The notes beneath the pieces are model-generated. The model saw only the letters and a program-made list of their open reading frames with translations, made no database searches and was not told the DNA's origin. A stretch of DNA of 55,776 nucleotides, taken from assembly GCA_011192155.1 (NCBI GenBank), contig DUEK01000009.1, positions 1-55,776 on the forward strand. Reading direction: 5' to 3'. Shown piece after piece: positions 48,562 through 54,243 of this stretch. The DNA is from Thermoflexia bacterium. GTDB lineage: Bacteria > Chloroflexota > Anaerolineae > B4-G1. Within the stretch, counting starts at the first letter, position 1. Every line of letters begins with the position of its first letter. A program made the translations under genes and the position numbers.

Positions 48562-48596
48562 ATTGGTAATTGGACATTGGTAATTGGACATTGAAT
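48562..48596 (+). repeat. Heptanucleotide repeat ATTGGTA/ATTGGAC, five units
   Basis: ATTGGTA, ATTGGAC, ATTGGTA, ATTGGAC and ATTGAAT in phase, directly upstream of the rsfS ribosome-binding site. Same unit type as at 11707-11741. Confidence 0.9.
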
Positions 48597-48610
48597 TGAG
48601 GAGGTTACCG

Positions 48611-48958
48611 CTGGACACATTGGAACTGGCTCGAAACATCGCAGAGGCAATCGCCGACAAGAAAGGCGAGGATATTCTGATACTCGACATTCGAGATATC
48701 TCTATCCTGGCTGATTATTTCGTGATCGGCAGCACCACCAGCAAGCGGCAGGCAAAGGCTATCGTCGAGGGTGTCAAGCAAGAGATCAAGCAGGCGTTTG
48801 ACGTTAGGCCGTCGCACATCGAGGGGGAACCGGCCAGTGGATGGGTTCTGATGGACTATGGCGACGTGGTTGTTCATCTGTTCGCTGAAGAGGTGCGCGC
48901 CTACTACGACCTGGAGGGATTGTGGCAGGATGGTCAGGTCGTGGTGCGGATGCTGTGA
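48611..48958 (+). CDS. rsfS: Ribosomal silencing factor RsfS (Iojap family), probable CTG start
   Basis: 115 residues from the proposed start. LELARNIAEAIADKKGEDIL, LDIRDISILADYFVIGSTTSKRQAKAI and GEPASGWVLMDYGDVVVHLF form the DUF143/Iojap core. RsfS binds uL14 and blocks subunit joining when nutrients are short. The strong GAGGAGGT ribosome-binding site (48598-48605) is 5 bases before CTG at 48611, exactly where homologues begin M-DTLELAR. An in-frame TTG at 48620 or 48584 is the standard-codon alternative, the latter lying inside the heptamer repeats. Ends overlapping the tail of the sir2 pseudogene. Confidence 0.88.
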   Translation: MDTLELARNIAEAIADKKGEDILILDIRDISILADYFVIGSTTSKRQAKAIVEGVKQEIKQAFDVRPSHIEGEPASGWVLMDYGDVVVHLFAEEVRAYYDLEGLWQDGQVVVRML

Positions 48959-49547
48959 TTTAGGTCATTCCACCAGCGGGGCAGAGCCTCGGTGGCGGGA
49001 GCGCGTATCACCTCGTGGGCGCGCGCCGATAGAGGCGTTTTGGCGGGGTTGATTTCGACCAAATGCGCGCCGTTTTCCAACGTCGCCGCCAACATCCCCG
49101 GCGGGAGCGACTCTCCCAACCAGACCACGTCGGGCCGCAGCAAGCCGCCACATTCGGGGCAGCGAGAGGGGATTTCGGGCAGCGGCGCGCGGTGGTCTAT
49201 AGCGACCTTTCCACAGCCGGTGCAGCGCGTGCGCCAGATGTTGCCGTGCAGTTCCAGCACGTTGCGGTTCCCGGCGGTCAGATGGAGTCCATCTACGTTT
49301 TGTGTGATGAGGGGATGAGGGTGAAATCGGGTAGCACGGCCTCCATCTTTGCCAGCGTTTCGTGGGCGGCGTTGGACGCACGCGCGCCGATAAGCCCACG
49401 CCGCCAGTCGTACCACTCCCACACCAGCGCCGGATCGCGGCGAAAGGCCTCCGGCGTCGCCAGTTGCTCCGGGCGAAAGTGGCGCCATAGCCCGCCCGCG
49501 CCCCGAAAGGTGGATACGCCGCTCTCGGTTGAGATGCCAGCGCCCGT
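48934..49547 (-). pseudogene. Sir2-family NAD-dependent deacetylase, frameshifted and N-terminally truncated
   Basis: The reading starts TGAGISTESGVSTFRGAGGLW and PALVWEWYDWRRGLIG, then shifts frame to TQNVDGLHLTAGNRNVLELHG, CTGCGKVAIDHRAPLPEIPS, RCPECGGLL and DVVWLGESLP. The Cys4 zinc site is intact. The shift is caused by a perfect 8-bp tandem duplication GATGAGGG at 49306-49313 and 49314-49321. Deleting one copy restores ...FTLITQNVDGLH. At the 5' end the NAD-binding region lacks the expected first strand and is fused to the remains of an ISAzo13-type transposase at about 49548. Confidence 0.85.
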
Positions 49548-49575
49548 GACGGATTTGATGTCGTCCAGCAAGTTT

Positions 49576-49717
49576 CAGTAGATCCAAAATGTTACGACAA
49601 CAAGACCTCGGGGGTCTCTCGAGAGCGCCTTTGCCGGTAAAAACGGGCGTAATCTAAGCAATTTTGCTGCCAATGTTACCTTCCGAGACCTCCGAGGTCT
49701 GAAATTTGGATCTACCG
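49576..49717 (-). mobile_element. Family-1 MITE-like element, copy F
   Basis: 142 bp with termini CAGTAGATCCAAA / TTTGGATCTACCG and direct 5-bp flanks AGTTT (49571-49575, 49718-49722). It splits the codons for PN|LLDD in the ISAzo13-type fragment. Confidence 0.88.
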
Positions 49718-49921
49718 AGTTTGGCAAATGCTCTTTTGCTCGTTTGCGTCCACGATCAGCAAAGCGATCAATATGGCAAAAACCGCCTTCCAACTCTTGC
49801 TGTCCTTTGCGGATGGTATCGCGACACCAATTCAGTTCTGCTTCTGCTTGGCGCTGGCTCCCTTTACCCAAAGCGTTTATGACACGAGCCATGAATACCC
49901 GGCGGGCGTACTCTTTCAAGT

Positions 49922-50042
49922 CAGCAACTCCCGTTTTGTAGCCGCGATTTCCATATCGCGTACATTATGTTGCGTAAAACGGGCTGCGCGATATGGAAAT
50001 CGCGGCTACATCTGAACATTTTCCCCATAACGGGAATTGCTG
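49922..50042. mobile_element. Family-3 palindromic element, copy C
   Basis: 121 bp from CAGCAACTCCCG to CGGGAATTGCTG. Direct 9-bp flanks are CTTTCAAGT (49913-49921, 50043-50051). The insertion splits the N-terminus of an ISAzo13-type transposase in a way that excision repairs. Confidence 0.88.
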
Positions 50043-50205
50043 CTTTCAAGTCATTAGCTGCGTCGGTAAAGATGGTTTTTAGATCATCCGTGAGTTCCAT
50101 TCGTCTCCCTTTAACAATGGTAAAAAATCCATTCTACCACAGTTTTTGGGAGGTTTTAAATTCTGCAACTCCCTTACGCATTACGTCCAATTGGAGGCAA
50201 ATAAG

Positions 50206-50379
50206 ATGACAGAACCCGACATCATCATCCTATCCGAAACCGAAAACTTTAGCCTGTGGCAGGTCGAGGAACCAGACGATGAGACGACTTACCACCTGGA
50301 ACTGGGCACTATCACCGTGCATTTCTTCCGCGAGGAGTGGGAGGAATTTCTCAAGTTAGTGAGAGAGGTGGAGGACTAG
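50206..50379 (+). CDS. Small conserved-looking hypothetical protein
   Basis: 57 residues, acidic (net negative), with a DETTYHLELGTITVHFFREEWEEFLKLVREVED end. No family recognised. GGAGG at normal spacing before ATG 50206, and its stop is immediately followed by the start of the DUF3786 gene, so both are likely translated together. It could be a partner of the DUF3786 protein. Confidence 0.65.
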   Translation: MTEPDIIILSETENFSLWQVEEPDDETTYHLELGTITVHFFREEWEEFLKLVREVED

Positions 50380-51024
50380 ATGCTGCAAAAGGGCGAGCAT
50401 ACGCCGCAACTTGAGGAATGGCACGACAAATTGGCTCCGGTGGTGAGAGAAGCGCGGGAGACGCTGCGCCAGATCAAGCCGGGCAAGCTGGCGCTGCGCA
50501 GCGGCTGCGAGCGAGACGCGGACGGTGACTTTCGCTTGACTTTTCTGTGGCAGGAATATGTCGTCTCCGGTGCGGATTTTACAGTTCGCTGGGCCGATAG
50601 CGGTGACGAGGCGCCCTCTTTCTTCCAGAGCCTGATCCTCACCTACCTGGTCACTGCCGACGGTGCGACTCCTTCGAGCCGTTGGATCGGCTTTCGTGAG
50701 CTGCCCGACGGGATGTTCTACGCCCAGGCGTTCCGGGGCTACACCGGCGTCCGGCTGGTGCGCGAGTTGGAGGGTGGGATTGAGGCCTTCTGCCGCGCCG
50801 CCGAAAAGCTGGGCGGCGAGCCGCTAGAGATCGGCGACGCCGGGTACATTTTCACCATCCTGCCGCGCATACACATGGCGCTCGTGTATTGGGAGGGAGA
50901 TGAGGAATTCCCCTCGCAGGCGCGGGTGTTGTTCGAGGACACCGCCGCCCACTATATGTGCACCGACGGACTGGCGATCCTGGGTAGCCAATTGGTGGGA
51001 CGGCTGCTCAAGGCAGTGTGGTAG
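50380..51024 (+). CDS. DUF3786 family protein
   Basis: 214 residues with the characteristic GFRELPDGMFYAQAFRGYTG, VRELEGGIEAFCRAAEKLGG and ALVYWEGDEEFPSQARVLFEDTAAHYMCTDGLAILG blocks of DUF3786. The family is seen in anaerobic bacteria and archaea and often encoded near corrinoid or metal-related genes, but has no assigned role. One of the few genes here that hints at anaerobic C1 or corrinoid chemistry, together with the DUF4445 fragment. Starts directly at the preceding stop. Confidence 0.88.
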   Translation: MLQKGEHTPQLEEWHDKLAPVVREARETLRQIKPGKLALRSGCERDADGDFRLTFLWQEYVVSGADFTVRWADSGDEAPSFFQSLILTYLVTADGATPSSRWIGFRELPDGMFYAQAFRGYTGVRLVRELEGGIEAFCRAAEKLGGEPLEIGDAGYIFTILPRIHMALVYWEGDEEFPSQARVLFEDTAAHYMCTDGLAILGSQLVGRLLKAVW

Positions 51025-51046
51025 AACTTGGGGGTTTTGCAGAGCA

Positions 51047-51081
51047 AGACCCCAAGAGTTTACCGAAAACCCTTGGGGTCT
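51047..51081. repeat. AGACCCCAAG palindrome, hairpin
   Basis: Arms AGACCCCAAGAGTTT / AAACCCTTGGGGTCT around a short ACCG-based loop. It lies 23 bp after the DUF3786 stop between convergent genes, so it may terminate transcription from both sides. Confidence 0.65.
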
Positions 51082-51115
51082 ATCTTGACTGATCAATCGG
51101 CGCTAGATGCTTGCG

Positions 51116-51436
51116 CTACGTCAGAATGCTCTGGAGCCGCATGGCAAGGCTCATATCGCCGCTGATCTTGATCTTGCCTTGCATAAACGCGCTGGTGGCG
51201 TTCAATTCGCCGTTGGACATGGCGACAAAGTCCTGTCCGTCCATGGAGAGCGTCATACTCGGTGAATCCGCCGTACCCTCTTCCACTTTGATTTTGCCGT
51301 CTTCCACCGTCAATGTCCACTCGCCGCCTCCCTCTCCACTCAACTCGAAGACTATGACGGCGTCAAGCCCCTGAACCTTTGAGGGGTCCAGGTCGGGCAT
51401 ACGGGCAAAAACTTCCTGCACAGTTGTAACTGCCAT
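51116..51436 (-). CDS. SCP2 sterol-binding domain protein
   Basis: 106 residues. The single SCP2 fold contains VIVFELSGEGGGEWTLTVEDGKIKVEEGTADSPSMTLSMDGQDFVAMSNGELNATSAFMQGKIKISGDMSLAMRLQSIL. The MQGKIKISGD block is the signature. It binds lipids or acyl chains. The start ATG lies near AGGAGGATAAAAG. Stand-alone, transcribed convergently to the DUF3786 gene. Confidence 0.9.
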   Translation of the reverse strand: MAVTTVQEVFARMPDLDPSKVQGLDAVIVFELSGEGGGEWTLTVEDGKIKVEEGTADSPSMTLSMDGQDFVAMSNGELNATSAFMQGKIKISGDMSLAMRLQSILT

Positions 51437-51592
51437 TCTTTTATCCTCCTGTATTATTGTGATATGAAGCTCGAACGTGAAACTGATATCTAAAACTCAG
51501 TATACCCCTACTGGCTTTTCTTGTCAATTGCAAGTGGGCGCATAGGTCAGATTGCGGAAGCGCGCGACAGCCACACCTGAGTCAGTTGCTCC

Positions 51593-53062
51593 TCACGCTT
51601 GCTCCTCAGCGAGCGGCAGCCAGACAGTGAAGATAGTGCCTGCGTTCACCTGGCTCTCCACTGTCGTCCACCCACCGTGCAGTTCTACGATTCCTTGGAC
51701 AATCGCCAATCCCAAGCCGGTCCCTGATACTTGTATTTGCCGTTCGCCTTCTCCTCGGAAGAACCGGTCAAAGATGTGGGGCAGTTCATTCTCTGGAATG
51801 CCTATTCCGGTGTCCATCACCGCCACCGTCGCCCATAGCCGTCCCTCCGCCTCCACCTTTCCGGTGGAGATCAGCACCTTTCCACCCTCCGGTGTGTACT
51901 GGATCGCGTTCTCCACCAGGTTGCTCAACACCTGCTCTATTTTGTCTGGGTCAACCATAGCCGTCGGTTCGGGCTGCGCGCGGTAATATTCCAGTATCAG
52001 ATTCCGTTCCTGGGCCAGCGTCCAAAGATCGGCGATGACGTCTTTGCTCAACTTGTCGAGGGCGGTCGGGCGGGGTTTCATTTCCAATCGCCCACTGTCA
52101 ATGTGAGAAATTTGCAGAATGTCCTCCACCAACCGCACCTGGTGATCCGTCTCATCTGCCAACACTTTGAGGTACTCTTTCCACTTTTCCGGATGCCGCC
52201 GCATCAGTTCCACGTATAGTTTAATCGTCGTAACCGGCGTCCGAAGTTCGTGGGAGACGTTGGCGACGAAGCGGGCCTTCATCCGGTTCAGCGCTTTCAG
52301 GTGGCTGACGTCGTGGATGCCCACCACTGCCGTTGGTTTCTGCGCCCCCGCCACTTGAGCTGCTCTCAGTTCCAGGTCTAGTCCTGTCAATTCCAGCGTC
52401 ATCTCCGATTGTTTCCCAATCGCTTGGGCGCACGTTTGCCGCGCCATGCCCTGCACCATCTTTTGCAATCGGGCCGCATCCTCTGGAGAAAGCGTCTTGG
52501 AGAGCCACGCCTGCGCGACCGGGTTGGTCTGCACGATTTCGCCCTGTTCATTGGCGACAACGATGCCGTCGGCGACACTGCGGAGTACCGCTTGCAACCA
52601 TGCGTGCTGGGCCTCAAGTTGTGTGGTGCGCTGTTGCACCCTTCGCTCCAACTGATCGGCGTACTGGCGCAGTTCCATCATGTCGTCGAAACGCGCTCTG
52701 GCGATGGTGATGGCGCGCTCCATTTCGCGCAGCTTGGGTGGTTTGACCAGGTAGGCGCCCACGCCAGCCTCGCTGGCTCCACTGACCAGTTCCTCCGTTT
52801 CATAGGCGGTCAGCGCCACCACCGGTGTGGGGCAGCGCTCGTAGATCAACCGTGTGGCCTCAATGCCATCCATGTCGGGCATTGCGATGTCCATCAAGAC
52901 TACGTCAGGCCGTAAGGATTGTGTCATCTCGACCGCCTCAAGCCCATTAGTCGCCTCGCCGGCGACGACATATCCCGCTTTTTCTAACAATCCCCTGATT
53001 GTCTCACCGACCAGGTGATCGTCCTCGGCGACCAACACGCGGATGTTTTCTTGGTTGTTCAT
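51593..53062 (-). CDS. Sensor kinase REC-PAS-HisKA-HATPase
   Basis: 489 residues. N-terminal receiver with D58 (VVLMDIAMPDMDG). A coiled linker and a PAS-like domain follow (about 155-260; DGIVVANEQGEIVQTNPVAQAWL). HisKA has NVSHELRTPVTTIKLYVELM with H271. HATPase: NAIQYTPEGG, DTGIGIPENELPHIF, FRGEGERQIQVSGTGLGLAIV. The core is closely related to the C-terminal part of the 1389-residue kinase. Its receiver is nearly the same as that of the preceding kinase, which overlaps it by 4 bp. The stop is followed by a non-coding gap of 156 bp. Confidence 0.9.
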   Translation of the reverse strand: MNNQENIRVLVAEDDHLVGETIRGLLEKAGYVVAGEATNGLEAVEMTQSLRPDVVLMDIAMPDMDGIEATRLIYERCPTPVVALTAYETEELVSGASEAGVGAYLVKPPKLREMERAITIARARFDDMMELRQYADQLERRVQQRTTQLEAQHAWLQAVLRSVADGIVVANEQGEIVQTNPVAQAWLSKTLSPEDAARLQKMVQGMARQTCAQAIGKQSEMTLELTGLDLELRAAQVAGAQKPTAVVGIHDVSHLKALNRMKARFVANVSHELRTPVTTIKLYVELMRRHPEKWKEYLKVLADETDHQVRLVEDILQISHIDSGRLEMKPRPTALDKLSKDVIADLWTLAQERNLILEYYRAQPEPTAMVDPDKIEQVLSNLVENAIQYTPEGGKVLISTGKVEAEGRLWATVAVMDTGIGIPENELPHIFDRFFRGEGERQIQVSGTGLGLAIVQGIVELHGGWTTVESQVNAGTIFTVWLPLAEEQA

Positions 53063-54231
53063 TCGTCGTTCTCCTCGTGTGCTGCCGGAAGGGGCCGCTT
53101 TGCTACCCTTAGACTAGGAAGGGTAAAGGTAAAGACACTTCCCTGGCCCACCTCGCTCTCCACTCCTACCTGCCCGCCGAGTTTCTCCACGATGCGCCGT
53201 ACGATGGATAAACCCAATCCGTATCCCCTGGTACGAACCTGGTCGAGCTGCACAAATGGGGTAAAAAGCCTCTCCTGGTCTTTTGGCGGAATACCAAGTC
53301 CATTATCGCGCACCCAGAAGCGAACCATTGTAAGACCCGAAGGGTTTTCGAAACCCTTCGGGTCTGCTCCCAACTCGAGGCGCGGTGGGATTCCATCTTT
53401 TGGCCGGCCCCCATACTTGATGCCGTTGCTGATATAGTTGACCCACACTTCTTCGATCCACGGCCCATAGCCCAACGCTACTGGCCAGGTGTCTGGCGAG
53501 ACAATCTCGGCTTGGTGCTTATTGACCATCACAGACAATCGCTCCTGGGCCTCGGCCACGATGCTCCCCATATCCAGTGGACTCGTCTCTGCTTCCATCT
53601 GGCGCACTCCAGCCAGCACCAATAGTTCGTCAATGATGTTGCTCATCTTGCGCCCGTTGAACACTATCTTTTGTAGGTGGCTGTGCAGGGCCTCGCCCGC
53701 AAGGGTGGCGTATTCTTCTTTTAATATTTCGGCAAAGCCAACGATGAGGGTTAATGGGCTCTTGAGGTCGTGGGCCACGGTGTGGGCAAAAGCATCCAGT
53801 TCTACGTTGTGCGCTTGCAACTTGGTATTCAGGCGGCGCAGTTCTATCATGTCGTTAAAACGCGCCCTGGCAACAATGATGGCGCGCTCCATCTCGCGCA
53901 GGTTGGGCGGTTTGATCAGGTAAGCGCCCACGCCGGCCTCGCTGGCCCCAACGACAAATTCGCTCGTTTCGTGGGCGGTCAGTGCCACCACCGGCGTGGG
54001 GCAGTGCTCATAGATCAAGCGCGTGGCCTCAATGCCATCCATATCAGGTATTGCGATGTCCATCAGGACGACGTCAGGTTGCAATGATTGCGTCATCTCG
54101 ACCGCCTCAAGCCCGTTCCCTGCTTCCCCAACGATGGTGTAACCTGCCTCTTCCAACAATCCTCTGACCATTTCACCGACCAGGTAATCATCCTCAACGA
54201 TCAACACGCGGATGTTTTCTCGATTGTTCAT
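53059..54231 (-). CDS. Sensor kinase REC-HisKA-HATPase (bacteriophytochrome-like kinase core) with a palindrome insertion
   Basis: 390 residues. Receiver D58 (VVLMDIAIPDMDG). HisKA has AFAHTVAHDLKSPLTLIVGFAEIL (His 154), and HATPase has NGIKYGG, RDNGLGIPPKDQERLFTPF and YGLGLSIVRRIVEKLGG. A 33-bp perfect palindrome (53333-53365) encodes ADPKGFENPSG immediately before the G1 box, an in-frame insertion of 11 residues. No input domain other than the receiver is present, so input must come by phosphotransfer or partner proteins. Overlaps the next kinase (ATGA). Confidence 0.9.
   Translation of the reverse strand: MNNRENIRVLIVEDDYLVGEMVRGLLEEAGYTIVGEAGNGLEAVEMTQSLQPDVVLMDIAIPDMDGIEATRLIYEHCPTPVVALTAHETSEFVVGASEAGVGAYLIKPPNLREMERAIIVARARFNDMIELRRLNTKLQAHNVELDAFAHTVAHDLKSPLTLIVGFAEILKEEYATLAGEALHSHLQKIVFNGRKMSNIIDELLVLAGVRQMEAETSPLDMGSIVAEAQERLSVMVNKHQAEIVSPDTWPVALGYGPWIEEVWVNYISNGIKYGGRPKDGIPPRLELGADPKGFENPSGLTMVRFWVRDNGLGIPPKDQERLFTPFVQLDQVRTRGYGLGLSIVRRIVEKLGGQVGVESEVGQGSVFTFTLPSLRVAKRPLPAAHEENDE
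53333..53365 (-). repeat. Perfect 33-bp palindrome inserted in frame in a kinase gene
   Basis: Arms AGACCCGAAGGGTTT / AAACCCTTCGGGTCT with a TCG loop. The same design occurs intergenically at 51047-51081, at 26105-26137 and, in part, within family-1 copy B. Confidence 0.92.
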
Positions 54232-54243
54232 TCGTCGTTTCCC

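Larger units (their letters stand above)
49548..50100 (-). pseudogene. N-terminal fragment of an ISAzo13/Rhodopirellula-type transposase, broken by two repeat elements
   Basis: The frame begins MELTDDLKTIFTDAANDLK (start at 50100). It is interrupted by the 121-bp family-3 element (49922-50042), then resumes EYARRVFMARVINALGKGSQ, RQAEAELNWCRDTIRKGQQE and GRKRAKEHLPN. It is interrupted again by family-1 copy F (49576-49717) and ends LLDDIKSV joined to Sir2 sequence. Removing both elements with one target duplication each restores a continuous frame typical of the ISAzo13 N-terminus (HTH, GRKR, EHLPNLL). The catalytic DDE part is missing. Confidence 0.8.
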
